Of a stretch of DNA of 64,000 bases, positions 48,101 through 59,608 are shown piece by piece (the stretch's first letter is position 1; each line of letters starts with the position of its first letter). Position numbers and translations under genes: made by a program. The DNA comes from Lepisosteus oculatus (lineage: Eukaryota > Chordata > Actinopteri > Semionotiformes > Lepisosteidae), in assembly GCF_040954835.1 (NCBI RefSeq), contig NC_090697.1, positions 15,244,001 through 15,308,000 of the forward strand, given 5' to 3'. The notes beneath the pieces were generated by a model. That model saw only the letters and a program-made list of their open reading frames with translations. It ran no database searches and was not told the DNA's origin.

Positions 48101-51100
48101 TGGTTATCTGGTCTACAACATACAGTACATAACTTTAACAATGATAACTGGAAATGCTCTTTTTGCATCCATTGGCACATACCTTTCATTGTGCTTTAAA
48201 TTCTCAGCATTTTTCATTATACGATGATCTTGCTCTTCTTGAAATATTGATAGCAAGCTACTGGTCCATTTCTGCAATGATGTATGAATAGTTGCTGTTG
48301 CTATTGCAGCTAATTTACTTCATTTAATTTCTTATACTGGTTTTCCATCCTGATCAAAAAGGTGAACATTTGCAATCCAATTCCTTCTGCTTCATTAGTA
48401 CATTAAAAAAGAGCAATGCTGAAATAATGGCTGGAAACAGCGCTTTAGCTGCTGATAACCAAGATCAAGACAAGCCCATCTGTGTCTTATGGTTTCCATT
48501 TTATTGCTTATGTTTCTCAGCATCATGGCATTTTGGAACATTGTATTACATGAAGTGATTTTGTTTCCTTGAACTCTTAAAGCTTTTTTACAGATTACAT
48601 TATGCTGTTTATAAATTAAGCATTTGTGTACTTTGCTGTGCATATGTTTTCAACGCTTTCAACACAAAATTTTAACTTCATATCTCTATATGTTCCAAAA
48701 TCAAATTAATTTAATCTAATGATGTAAATGCATTGCAAAATGGGACACTTATACATGAGAAATTATATGATAATTGAATTAGAACAGAAAATTGGTTTTG
48801 ACTGGTTTTAATTACCCTTGGGATAGTTTTTCTTGTCTTTTTTACTAACTTTCATAGAGTCCTTTATATTCGAAGGTTTCCTTGCATATACAGTTCAATT
48901 TTAATAATGATTACTTACATTTATGTGGACATTTCCATCCACAAATATCCCAGAATATAGGAGTGGACCTGCCTTCACTGAGGTAGAGAACTCAACTGTG
49001 AGATGCAGACTGCACAGCAGATCAGAAGTAAAATGAAAGATCTTGCTGCACCAACTCCATTTAGGGGGAACTTCAAGTGTATCAGATTTTGCTTGTTCAC
49101 AGTGAAAATATCACCAGGACATTGGAGTCACATCCCTACTCATATGAGCTGGGTAGTGGGATCGTTAGTGACAAAGTAGTTTGAAGCCTCCCTGGTGTAT
49201 TGTCTTACCCAGGGGATGGCACCAATGTTTGTGGTCACCATACTGGGGCATTGGCTTAAAAATCTCTTCTAGATGTTAGTCATAATGTTATTATCTCAGA
49301 AGACTCAATGCTGACCCAGAACAAGCTGTTGAATAGAAATGAAACCACAACAGGATATGACTGATGCTTGTCAGGATTCGTCTTTCCTTCATCTTGACTT
49401 ACTGGTGCGTGCAGTAGAAAAGCAGCCCACAATCATAATCTCACCTTTATGCTTCACAGTTAAAACAGTGTTATTTTTTTTTTTGAGAGCTGTTCTCGTA
49501 TTAATAAAAGTTCATGGTGGACCAAAAAAAGAACTCTGTATGATGAACGAAATGCAATTTGTGCCTCATTGATTCGTAGTTCCTTGAACTGTTCTTGATG
49601 GAACATCTCTGTGGTTAATCTTTTTCACCTTCTCAGTGGTTCTCCCTACTGTAGAAACTGGAACACTGAACCTTTAAGATTATCTTCCTTAATCCATCAC
49701 CAGCCTTTTACTGCTGGCCATCAATACCTTATCTAAATTATTTCCCTTCAACAAAGATATGTAAATGCTGCAACCATTAATTATACGATATGGGCTTCAA
49801 AGTTTGAGATTGAGTTTTTATGTTGAAAATCTATGCACAGCTTCGTATTAGTATTTGTATATATCATTCCTACAAAAGCAAGCTGAGTTTGTGTTGTATA
49901 TTGCTTGCGTTTTTATGCCAGTTATATATGCCTTAGAAAATTGCGAGCACAATGTCCTGCACATAATCTTGCTTTGCACATAGTTTTTTTATAAAGTATA
50001 ATTTTGTCATAAGATAATTTGAACAATGTGCTTTACTTTTAATGAAAGAGCAGAAAATCTGCAAAGAATATGGTGAAATTTAATTAAATTGTGTAAAACC
50101 TTTTTAAAAGTGTATAATTACATCAGATATAGTCCACTGTTTATATTATTTTTCAAATATGTATGTTATGGAAAGTACAGGAAGCTTATTATTGTTTCTT
50201 TTTTCTTTCATTATCATTGCTGCATTTTGGAATTAGTCTTTCCATGGCAGATAAAAGTATTTCAGGGACAAGTGTCCCTGAAAACAAGATGAGCATTAGT
50301 CCCAAAGAGTAAGTATGCTGGCCTTGTTTTGCATAATGCACAGGTAAATTTGCATGTTGCTGCTAAGCAGTTAATGTTAGATGCTTGCGAAACCTACAAT
50401 TAAATGCACTGATGTTCTTACAATAAGCTGCTTGACTCAAGAAGTAGGAAGAAGGAGCCTATTTTAATAATTCTATAATGAAGATGATCTTTTCATAGTC
50501 TATAGTGTATTGGCTTTCTACTTTAATTTCAGGTAACTCCTATAACATGAACCTAGCACAATTGCTGACACAATCATGTTAGCCAGAAAGGAACAAAACT
50601 GCAATATAAATCAGTATAGATCAGTTTATTAATAAAAAATCAGTTGTACTCTTATAAAAAATCATACTTTAAAAGAATTGCGCACTTCAACAAATTAAGG
50701 GAAATTATGCCTTTAGAAGTAGTTGGAGTTCAATGTTAAAATGTATGATTGAAGCCTATTTGTAGAAGAAAAATATCAGCAATTAACAGAAGATGAATTC
50801 TGATAATATTTAAGATTGAGAAAGTATTTTTCCCCATTTTAAAAATGTACCCAAGTAAAAATGATACCTACTTTCAAAATTGCCAGCTTCCTTCAATGCA
50901 GTATCAAATATAACTATGATAATAATCGGTAACAATTTCACAGAACGAAATGAGCCTCACAAATATTGGATGGGGCCAATTATATTATTTTTCACTTTTA
51001 TGAACAGTTATGTAATTGTGGTTTTAATTTCTCAATTTATAATAGTATATTTCAAAATAGTACACATTTCTTTGTATATCTTCATTTTTACATATGTAAA

Positions 51101-54100
51101 ATTGAAAGTGTAGCTATTTTTTTCCAAAGCTGTGCTATAGAACTTTGAACTCCGTTGATACAGAACCCCCCAAATATTTGTGTTGTTTTTGGTAATATAT
51201 ATTGAATACAAAAGTTGAGAACATTGATTATTCAGTTTTTGGATCAGTTAACTTAATTAGGAATAATTTTACATGTATTTGTGGAAGTCCTGATGTGTAC
51301 GTCATTAGATATACATCAGTGGACTAAAGAAGCCCAGCTTGATTTTTCCTAGAAAATACTGAAAGGACTTGATTCCTATGTTTTGGTTAAGTATGGGCAA
51401 GGCAAGACTTGCTTTACATTTTTCAGTTTTCTAAGGTAATAAATGGAGTGTATAGTAATTTTCACTTTAAGATGGAAATTTAAGATTAAAAGACAAGTGT
51501 AAATCCAAACCACTTCTTTATTTGATACCTACATAGTTTTTTGATTTATGTGACATGGCTACCTTCTTAATATCAAGATTTCAAAAAATACAAATGGTTT
51601 TATTACATAACCAGCTTGTTGATATAAACAGGATTCTAGATGCTGATAACTGACGACTGTTTTGATTATGGAGATCAAGGACAAAGGACTTTGAGGTTTC
51701 TTGTGGTTTCTAGGAACGCTGCCACTATTTTCTCTTTAAACTAATATGCTTTGGTTGTCCTATTTTAGTTTCAGTTACATTGTGGTACTTACATATGTTG
51801 TTCTTTCTGCTTCCATTCTCTTTTCTGTCTTCTTTTACCATAAAAGAATAAACTGGCCACAAAAGGACAAAAGTATTTCATTTTCGCAAATGAAGAAGAA
51901 CAGTAGCCTGAATGAGTAAGTGCATGCAGTGTCTTTTTAAAACCAAACACATAGTATTTAAATTGCGTACTGTACACTTCAGAGCATAGTCATTCTTAGA
52001 TCATTTCTTGAAGTCTTTTAGACGAATAATAAAAGCATTAATATTAGTCATTCCATGTGTTCCAGAATTCTTGTGGAAGATGTAGCAACCACTTAGGGGT
52101 AAATTGAAAAAATCTAAGGAACTTATCAAGGCATAGATAGATGGCCCTTTCATTTTCTGTGCCTCCAATGTTCTTGACATCTCTGTCCTGCAAAGTTTCC
52201 ATAGGAAGTCATGGAACATGGCTTTGATTGGTTTGACACAAATTGGCTATTATAATACAATTTGGATTATGGGGAACTGGTTTAGCCCCATAAATTAAAA
52301 AAAATTATTTTAAAATTATTTAAAAGAAAGAATTTAGATTTAAGCAGAAATTTGAAAGAGTAAATAGTTTATTTTTAGAACTTATTTCTTGTTTAAGACC
52401 TGAGGCTTTTTTTCGTTCTTTCTGCTTGCCTTGTGTCCTTTACCAATTTGTTGTGCTTTTTTCTCTATGCAAATTCTGCTTCTCAACTCTTAACCTCTAC
52501 ATGTCTTTGTGGTCAGCCTCTCTGCTATAAACAGTGACACTGATGAAGATGCAGAGGATCGTTTTGCAGAAAATGATAACAGGTACAGCCTAGATGGGAG
52601 GTGAGACATAGGGGTTCAGTTGTTTTTCTTTAACAAGCTAGAGTTTAATCACAGGTTCTAAAACTTGTGAAAAACGGTGTAGATTATTTTTCAACCATAA
52701 AAAACTTGCACCCTTACTGTGAAATCAAATGTATCCATCTCGTGCTTAATGTATACTCCTTCGCAAAATATTAAATATATATCATGAAAAAAAAGCCCCC
52801 AGCTCACTATCAACCTAAGGATTGTCTAGACCCTTATGCTAGGAAAAAATCCTTGCTGATACTACAGACTGAGTCTCTGAGTCCAGGCCTTCTACAGTCT
52901 AAAGCTACTCTCGCTCATCTCCTCAAATATAGATCTACCTCATTGCAACGGACACATAGCATCTAAAGGAGGTATTACTGTTTTTTTATGTAACAAAAGG
53001 ACATAGGACCCCTGGCACTTTAAAACTGTTGCCACATTGTGAGAGTGTTTTCTCTAAATTAGTGCATCCCAGAAATTGATGTTTTGCCAATCAAGCTTCC
53101 CCACCAAATTTACTGTAGCATGGAGACTGGTCTTTTGATTGCAGCCAAGTCAGTATTGCAATTATTTGGCAAAGAATCAAGTGGTAAAGGCCTTAAGCAC
53201 TGAGCTTGAAGAGTTGCAAGAAGCTGCAGTGCAGCACAGTAAAGGTTTCAAAAAAGTTTTAATCTTTTTACAGAAAAGTCCTTTTCCTAAGACTAAATGG
53301 GTCTAACAAAAACACAAAACTTTGCTTCTGTTATGCTCTCAATACTGTCATTCTCCAAAGGTTTTTATAATCTTAGTACAGCTAGTTAATCTGTTGTATC
53401 GCCATAAATGTCATGTTAGGAAAGAGAGTCTATTACATATGTTTATAGAAGCTTTTGTTCTCCTATGCTACATTACCTTTGCTTACTGCCCTGTCTTTCT
53501 CACACCTGAAGAAGGCTCCACGGCCAAAATGTTGTGTTTTCTCTCTTCTCTTTTCAGCATGGAATAAACCTATTACTTATTCCTTTGCAGATGCAGCAAC
53601 CCACCTGAACTAGTATAATATGACAATGCCTATCCCTACCTTCCAGTTGCTCTAAAATGTGATTTACTCTTTATGAAGACATTTCATACAACAGCACAGT
53701 CTGTTCTCTTCCTCGGCATGTATATAACACACAGAAGAAACCCTGCAGGCCATTTCTAGACTAGTAATGTGACTAGAAGTGCAACTTGGATCCCCCCACT
53801 GAGACAGCAGGGCCAGGCTGCCTACCTCCTTGCTAAAGGCGTTGCCTTCAGTAGGAGTCTGTACTGTAGAAACCTGAAAAAAACATTATGGGCTTGTTGC
53901 TTCCTCCAGAAGAGCAAATGCATTGCTTGGGAATTCATCTGGTTCATCACATTCAGATTCCTCCAGTAACCCTACAAATCAGATAAGGAATAAGTAAAGG
54001 TTTATTCCATGCTGAAAAGAGAAGAAAAGAAACACGTTTTCTTCTCAACGTTGTGTTTCTCTTCTGACGTTTTCTGATGCAGCTACCTACTTGATGCTTT

Positions 54101-57100
54101 TTGTTGCAGGGGTATTCATTTCTTGTGCTCATTTTTTGTTTGTTTTACCCAAAGCAAAGCCCAATATAGAAGCCAATTGCTAAACAGTTATATGAGTGTT
54201 TAAGTACTCTCCTGTTGCAGCAGTCTAGGATGTCAACACCGCCTTCTCCTTTTCAAAAAGCTGTGGAATGGTTTGCTAGTAGGGTGATTTGCTGATCTAT
54301 ATAGGAGAGCAGTCATCTTGTCCAAAACAATAGATTCAAATTATTTCAATTATTATTTGCCAAAAAGGTAGGAACATGGTGGGAGATAAGGCTCCATCTC
54401 CACCATGTACAAACCAGGTTCAAAATATAATACATACAAAAATACATATAAAAAGAGACATGGTGATGTCGGTGGTTTTCTGGTTTTGTGATCCGTGGTC
54501 TTTTACTCTCTTTAGAATTAATCCAAGCTATTTTTGCTCTGACTTGCACATGCAGTGTTGACAAAAACGTTAGCCCTTGCTTTTATTGATCATACACAAC
54601 ATCTGCTTTCCAGCAAGAAAAAATTCTAATAGTATAGTTGTTTATATACTATACAAAACATGAACAAGACATTAACACATTTATTATCTTTGAGTCAAAT
54701 GTTATAAAATATCAGGCAAGATTAAAACCAAATGCTTTTGAATACATTATTGCAGTGTATACCAAAAAGCATATTTTTGTCTCATTAACTCAGCTTTTAG
54801 CTAGAAAATGTAGTAGGATAACATTATAAAGAAAAATGATAATTGTGTAGTACTATATTATGTGAAGGGACAACTGCAATTTATACAAACTTCAACTACA
54901 ACACTTTTAAAGATCCCCTTAAAGATTAGAATTACAGGAGATGTTGACTGAATTGGAAATTTTAAAAAAATCATACAACAGTTGCTTGTTGTGTGCATCA
55001 AACCTTTTTAAAAACAATGCTGGACATTAAAATAAAATGTGTTAAGGTGTGTGTTCACAGTTGATTAAACATCATTGTATGGGAAGGTCTAGTGGTTTCA
55101 TTTTTCCCTCTTAATATGGTAAATTGCCACTCTTGATCTCTCAGTGGGCTTCCAGTTTAGAGTGTTCACATACAATGTTGTTCGTTGGACTGTTTTGTCA
55201 GTTAACTCTTTGGAAATGTCTGACATGCAAGTGTATTGTCTGTTTTGTTTCTTTCCAGTCGTATTTTTGCAACTCCATCATAAGAATGCTTCATGCCTTG
55301 AAATGATTCTGCTTATTAGGTTTTCATTTTAATAAATGCAGACTTCAAGGGATTTAGGGCTGGAAAAAATGTCTACATTCGAACTATGTCAACTCTGAGT
55401 GCTTTGTGAGTTTCCACTTTATGATTTATTTGACATTTTGTTCCTAGGAGAACTGACTCTGCTAAACCACTTGGAAGCCTCACCTCTTTGTCAGATGCAC
55501 CTCCTCTAAAGACAAGTTTAGGATCCACAGATGGGGAAGCACCACTGAAGCCAATTTCAGAAAACAGGAATGGTAAGTGTAGTGGTAAGAATAGAGATTA
55601 GGACTGGTACGTTAGCTAGTTGTAATGGTAAGAATAGAAAGACTGTTACTTTAGCACAGTGTAATGGTAGGAATAGGAGGACTGATACTTTACCAGGGTG
55701 ACACAGGAGAACACACAAGGTAAAAAAGATAACTTCTAGTTATCTTTTAGTTCTAGACTAGTCAAGCTCCTGTTAGTGTCCCAAGAAGGCATCAGGGATC
55801 GTGAAGCAGAACTGATTTTAAAAAAAATATTCATAGTCTTGTCTTCAATATCTCAAAACGTATTTTGTTTTACTGCCTTCCCCAAAAAGTGCATGACTGG
55901 TGTTTTGCATTTTAACAGTTTATATCATTTATTTTTAGTTGTTAAGAATTTGGACTTTGGATAGACCTGTTTCACTAGTGGGATGGCATGATACCACCGT
56001 TGTGTATAAAATTTGTTGTGAAAGGAATGAAAGGGGGTTTAAGTTATAAGAATGTGTTTCTTCTTTTTATTTTTCATAGGTAATGAAAAAGACAGAGGAT
56101 TGAAAGACTTGACAAGAACAAATGACAAAATAAGTTCCCTTGGTTTAGGTAAGTTGCTTTTGATATGGCTTTTTTTACTTTTCTATAAGAAACACTACCC
56201 CTCACGTAAGGTTGTCAGTCATGTTCTTTAGAATTTTTTTTTTAACATTCCACAAGGAATTGGGGGTAATTAATTTCAGTGGAGTCTGCTCAGATGTGGA
56301 CTTCAGAGAATGGTGCATTAGGGGTGCTCATGAGCGCCCTTGTGAAACACACATTTAGCAACGGGATGCCCTAAGCTGTTGTAGACTTGAGCGAGAATGC
56401 GCTTATGAAGGCCGCAAGACCACAAGTGTGCATAACGGGACACGGCCCAACATTTTACAGGACCACAATTTGCAAACTAGAATGCAGTAAAGCAAAGAAT
56501 CGCCACGGGATATTCATTTAATAAGGGAATGGAGTATTTAGTGTTTGTTCTGTATTTCACATTTTATGATGTGGTTTTCAGTAGCAATATATTCATAGGT
56601 CATATCATAACTTTTTGTGACCTCGTGATTGTAATAAATTCACTTGGCTGTAAGTTCAGGGCTGATGATTGAAGACATGAAATGTAAGCCACAAGACTCC
56701 ATGATTATTTGCTCTAGTGCTCTTGTGCAAAATAAGAATATATAAAAAAGTGAAAAGACTTAACATGCAACAGAAGTAACAAACTGCATTTTTACTATAG
56801 TACAACTACATTTTTTATTTCAATGCAAACAAACAAACTCAATTAATTGCTATACCTTGCGTGCCAGCTTAAATATCCTCAGCTCCAGTCCTGGCTCTTG
56901 AAAGACAGGCGAGTCTCTATGTAAACTGAGGTGAGTCAGGGTCTAACCTGACACATAATGGTACAACAGACAGGAGATAAGGACAACATTGTGGATCCAC
57001 AATAGATAATATACAAAACACACCTAATACACAATGTGAATATTGATATTAATTATAACAGTAATGGGTGGGGATATACAAAAAAATGTTTATATCTTCT

Positions 57101-59608
57101 GGAATAATGAAAATGATTAAAGAAGCAAATGGAGAGATTATGAGAGACTTCATCATAGGGTGTACAACAGGCTTTTATCACAATTATCAGTTTTAACAAC
57201 AGTACATCCAGTAAATCCAGTAAATAATTATTTTGTACTTTGCATATATAATATACTGATAAATATTCCAATCTGTGTATTGTCATTAGGTTGTCACAGA
57301 CTTAACAGTGGATGTTAGCATATTTGCTGCCTTTCCACTTTCTATGAATACAAAGTATCTGTGTGGTTTTACAAGTGGTGTCATCGTATTCGCTGTGGTT
57401 GTATTTGATGTCTGGTTTTACAAGGCCCTGCTCATCGGTTTCATCGGCCTCACCATTAGGTACAGATTCAAGTTCCTCTCTCGTGTTATCTACTTTGGAC
57501 TATTGTTATGCTACAACAGTGCAGTGCCTATCTTGGGGTATTATTGTAGAAATGATTTTAAACATCAGTACCTCCTATGTCACTGTATGAAGAATGTTTC
57601 TGTACTTCCAACTATAATACAAGAATATGTAAGGCAGCTTTGCATAACTACATTCTGACAAAATAATGTTCAGATATGCTTTGTTTTAATGTATGAGATG
57701 TATTTTCTAATTATTGGAAGTGGTGTGAAGAATTTTATATTAAATTAAACTAAATTATATAAATCTTAAATTGCCCTCCTGAGATGAATAAAGTATTTTT
57801 AATTGAATTGAATATTTAAATTTTTCCCAGTTATCTTCTGTCTTAAGATTCTTAAACTTCCACATTCCAGTTTTTATGACAGTGTATTGTGTTGCCAGCC
57901 AACCACTGTCAATCGGTTCGATTCAGTTTTAGTCTTGTATAGCACCCTTCACAACAAGTTATCATAGAGCACATTTACAGTTATTTACACAGTTTATGTA
58001 CAACACAATAAATCAAAATGAATTTGTGTAACGGGGTGAAATGATGTAATGGGATGTTTCATAAGTGTAACAGTGTAACCATCAGGCATAGAATAGAGAA
58101 AAACATAAAAATTCCATAAGAAAATAAATCTCTGGATGTTCAAAGCTCAATATTTGCCTGTCCTCCGGGCATATATAGTGATGTTAATATCTAATGTTCT
58201 CTACTACATTATTTTTCTGTTCACAGGATATGAAGATGAAGAATATGATGATGATTTTAACAGGTATACGGTATACTACTACAATACCTGTTTTTAAATC
58301 TTTATTTCAATTTGGAAAAAATAGCAGATGATATCTTAATTATCTCTGTGTGGTATACTCTGCTATTTACAGTGGAATACAAATATGCTTGATCTCTAAG
58401 TACAATTATAGGATAAAAATATTTTTCCTTGTAACTAGATCTGTTCTTTGCATTTTCAAATAGCACCAGTCATCAGTCAGATAAAACAAAAAGTGAGGTA
58501 AGCATTGGAGAAGAGATCGAAGAGGAGGTCTCCATCGAAGGGGCAGATTTCAGTACCACTGACAAGGTATTATTGATTGTATTAAAATTCACTGCAACAC
58601 ATTAACATTTAACACTATTCTTCACTTGTAAAAACTATACCATTCTACCTTCACTAACAGGTGATGAATTCAGCAGTAATCTATTCATATTGCAGTTTTA
58701 GTATGTAGGGTTATTTTAAATAGTCTGCATTATTCAGGCATGTTTTTAAATCATTGCAATGTTAGGAAAGTGTTGACAATTTTTAGGGAAATAAATTAAA
58801 AGGAACACACACCCCTTTACAAATACTGAATTAAGGGGAAGTTCATATAAAGTCAGCACAATTTACCACAATAGAGGTGTACTATTATTATATTAACAGA
58901 GGAACTTGGTTGCAAGTATACCGGAAGAGATTTCACACGAGAAGGATTAAAAAACAGATAAGATTCCTCTTGGGCTATGTATAATTTTAATTATTCTGCT
59001 ATTTAACTTGAGTTTCTGACATCTGACGAATTACAAATAGCTGTTCTGAAAAAGCTTTTATATCCTATATGAAAAGCACAGAATACCTATAAAATTGTGT
59101 GGTTCAGAGTTTTATTTGGACAAAGTAAAAAAAAAAACTAAAGTCATTATTCTCTGTAGAAGTTTAGATACTAATCTTTTTCATGTTGGAGAAATTCATG
59201 AGGCATTAATTTTGTTGAATAAGTTTGTGATCCAGAAAGCACTGTTTTTATTAAAGATGCACATTTAAATGAAACATTTTACATATCAAAATGCATAGTA
59301 CAAAAAATTTAAGCTGGTCACAGGCATGCCATCAAGGGTGTTTATGTTCAGTGTAGATGTAACCTAACCTGTTGTTCATGCTCAGATCAGACTTTTGTAG
59401 CTATGGCTATATAGAAAGTCATATTTATACCCATACAGAATTATCTGTATTATCTCTGGACCTTCAATTGTGTCTTTCTGTCATTTAGTTTGGGATAGTA
59501 TCTATCTACAATGTTGTTTCTTATCTCTTGTAGCTTGAAGACCTAACTCTGGATCACAGCATTTCACAGTTCAGTAACTCTGCAGACTACATGGAGGGAG
59601 TAGAATAA
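29206..59608 (+). CDS. cep43: Centrosomal protein Cep43 (FOP, FGFR1 oncogene partner)
   Basis: Core coding exons: 29206-29289, 31791-31844, 32053-32107, 32703-32791, 33461-33595, 36154-36180, 37049-37105, 37639-37709, 38865-38926, 39570-39631, 41254-41340, 45223-45276, 47764-47972, 55448-55572, 56080-56148, 58227-58263, 58464-58566 and 59534-59608. All are GT-AG and phase-compatible, giving 484 residues; three candidate cassette exons would raise this to 559 (human: 399). FOP sits at the centriole and centriolar satellites and helps anchor microtubules and build cilia; that is family knowledge. The sequence shows the N-terminal dimerisation block (EEDTELRDLLIQNLENSG), a LisH-type region at residues 47-94 (NESLKKFLNTKDGRL), IPRYKG at the start of exon 12, an acidic tract with EGDSFFDDP, SLSDAPPLK, and the C-terminal ISSLGLG and SIGEEIEEE blocks. 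Residues about 149-225 form an EF-hand pair. The identity of the gene is certain; cassette usage is inferred. Confidence 0.95.
29916..31521 (-). mobile_element. Tc1-like DNA transposon with long terminal inverted repeats, in cep43 intron 1
   Basis: About 1.6 kb, flanked by TA (29914-29915 and 31522-31523). The left end (29916 to about 30125) and right end (about 31330-31521) are inverted copies of each other over roughly 190 bp, including the matching blocks ATTTGGACAGTGA, TTGTTTTGGCTCTGTAC and TTAAAGTGCAGAATG. Between them the minus strand encodes Tc1 transposase pieces: VKHGGGSVM at about 30606-30634 and QDNDPKHTAKP at about 30419-30451, the second carrying the second catalytic Asp region. 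Frameshifts and stops mean it is not autonomous. Confidence 0.85.
30295..31100 (-). pseudogene. Tc1-like transposase pseudogene inside the intron-1 element
   Basis: Broken minus-strand frames cover the Tc1 catalytic core: a region with DRWTDETKI (about 30725-30755), KHGGGSVMARACMTASG, WMNSEVYRSLL and QDNDPKHTAKPAKEFF. The normal length is about 340 residues. Here no frame exceeds a third of that without interruption. Confidence 0.85.
33130..33197. repeat. ATT microsatellite in cep43 intron 4
   Basis: About 22 uninterrupted ATT units. Confidence 0.95.
33690..34000. mobile_element. possible terminal piece of a DNA transposon
   Basis: It begins tagtgccctcaaaaagtattgagac, the style of Tc1/mariner termini (agtgccttgcaaaagtattc). 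It is AT-rich, with no coding motif. It abuts the 5S-SINE at 34053. Confidence 0.35.
34053..34650 (+). mobile_element. 5S rRNA-derived SINE in cep43 intron 5
   Basis: Same family and orientation as the copy at 26929, with a 5S-like head at 34053-34170, the shared body and an ATT-repeat tail at 34620-34650. It carries CCAGCAGGGGACGCT at 34189-34203, which resembles a CTCF core. Confidence 0.9.
34651..36153. other. cep43 intron 5, rest
   Basis: AT-rich intron. The frame at 35250-35543 shows no homology I can name and lacks good splice borders. Confidence 0.7.
37049..39631 (+). CDS. cep43: cep43 exons 7-10 encoding an EF-hand pair
   Basis: Exons 37049-37105, 37639-37709, 38865-38926 and 39570-39631 encode two EF-hand loops. 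Loop 1 (residues 166-177) reads DKDKNGEISKDE, with Asp, Asp, Asn, Gly, Ile and Glu at positions 1, 3, 5, 6, 8 and 12, preceded by Phe in the calmodulin-like spacing. Loop 2 (residues 206-217) reads DKDFSNSIDFHE and keeps Asp1, Asp3, Ser5, Ile8 and Glu12, but has Asn rather than Gly at position 6. The junctions fall in phases 0, 2 and 1 and keep one frame. Calcium binding is inferred from the motif. The 27-bp exon just upstream (36154-36180) has a rough human counterpart; these four do not. Confidence 0.8.
39632..41253. other. cep43 intron 10
   Basis: Intron sequence with a short TA run near 40070. No repeat family or exon recognised. Confidence 0.7.
41940..41953. repeat. poly-C run
   Basis: A run of about 13 C, about 75 bp before the tRNA-SINE at 42028. 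Its length may be unreliable in assembly. Confidence 0.85.
42028..42315 (+). mobile_element. tRNA-derived SINE, complete, in a cep43 intron
   Basis: Head ggcgcagcagtggctctgtgg, A box tggctaaggatctg, B box ggttcaaatcccg, body cctgagcaaggcccttgacc, tail aattgtatatggctaataaag and TTATCA repeats. This is the best-preserved copy of the family in the window. Confidence 0.9.
42316..45222. other. rest of cep43 intron 11 after the SINE
   Basis: Holds the decayed foldback repeat at 44032 and a possible 9-nt microexon at 44760-44768. Otherwise AT-rich with no motif. Confidence 0.7.
44032..44098 (-). repeat. decayed copy of the same repeat family
   Basis: Keeps aggaacaggtaaaggtttattcca and then diverges (cgctgtaaagaaaagcc). 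The core is lost. Confidence 0.6.
46690..47010 (-). mobile_element. possible old tRNA-headed SINE, unclassified
   Basis: On the minus strand an A-box-like TAGCTCGATGAGG is followed by a B-box-like GTTTCGAATTCGGG, then about 250 bp of GC-richer sequence unlike the surrounding intron. Only one copy is seen in the window, so the call is tentative. Confidence 0.4.
48905..49262 (-). mobile_element. diverged 5S-SINE-family copy in a cep43 intron
   Basis: It follows the minus-strand order of the younger copies (tail-like aataatgattacttacatttatgtgg, then gagtcacatccctact, then ccatactggggcattgg) but with heavy change. The head is missing. Confidence 0.6.
49330..49700 (-). mobile_element. possible Tc1-like relic in a cep43 intron
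   Basis: The stretch has agaaaagcagcccacaatcataat...atgcttcacagtt, the minus-strand order seen around the KHGGGS motif of Tc1-like elements, with an inserted T run. No frame survives and no ends are visible. Confidence 0.4.
50237..50308 (+). CDS. cep43: candidate cep43 cassette exon A (72 nt)
   Basis: The acceptor is ...ttggaattag and the donor GTAAGT. Length is 72 nt and phase is 2 at both ends, so it can be skipped without a frameshift. It is open in the cep43 frame and encodes a Ser-rich, DKSIS-containing stretch. It falls between human-equivalent exons 13 and 17. No human counterpart is recognised, so transcript support would be needed. Confidence 0.5.
51847..51915 (+). CDS. cep43: candidate cep43 cassette exon B (69 nt)
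   Basis: Acceptor ...ccataaaag (pyrimidine tract interrupted) and donor GTAAGT. It is 69 nt long with phase 2 at both ends. It also encodes a DKSIS-containing stretch, like cassette A. Joining exon 13 directly to this exon makes the split codon TGA, whereas joining cassette A to it makes GAA. The exon is therefore readable only if A is included. Confidence 0.45.
52517..52600 (+). CDS. cep43: candidate cep43 cassette exon C (84 or 66 nt)
   Basis: The acceptor is tgtggtcag. Two donors, GTACAG after 52582 and GTGAGA after 52600, differ by 18 nt and both leave phase 2. The encoded peptide is acidic (SDTDEDAEDRF), in keeping with the acidic region on either side. The exon reads through after exon 13, A or B. 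Confidence 0.5.
53501..53613 (+). repeat. copy of the same repeat family with intact CTGAAGA word
   Basis: Reads CACACCTGAAGAAGGC, then tccacggcc and gttgtgttttct, then cagcatggaataaacc and the trailing gcagcaacccacctgaact block. It pairs loosely with an inverted copy 370 bp downstream. Confidence 0.75.
53985..54085. repeat. scrambled copy of the same repeat family
   Basis: A minus-strand half (aggaataagtaaaggtttattccatgctg) runs into a plus-strand half (caacgttgtgtttctcttc, then gatgcagctaccta), so it is a rearranged foldback. Confidence 0.65.
56149..58226. other. cep43 intron 18
   Basis: Holds a locally CpG-richer block at 56310-56460 and, near 57780, a fish LINE-like tail (gatgaataaagtatttttaattgaattg). 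57925-58010 resembles a decayed L2 tail. No exon seen. Confidence 0.65.

Noticed and set aside
57308..57658. 116-codon hydrophobic frame in cep43 intron 18
   Set aside because: Looks membrane-like because the DNA is T-rich; no family recognised, no splice borders in phase, no start context.
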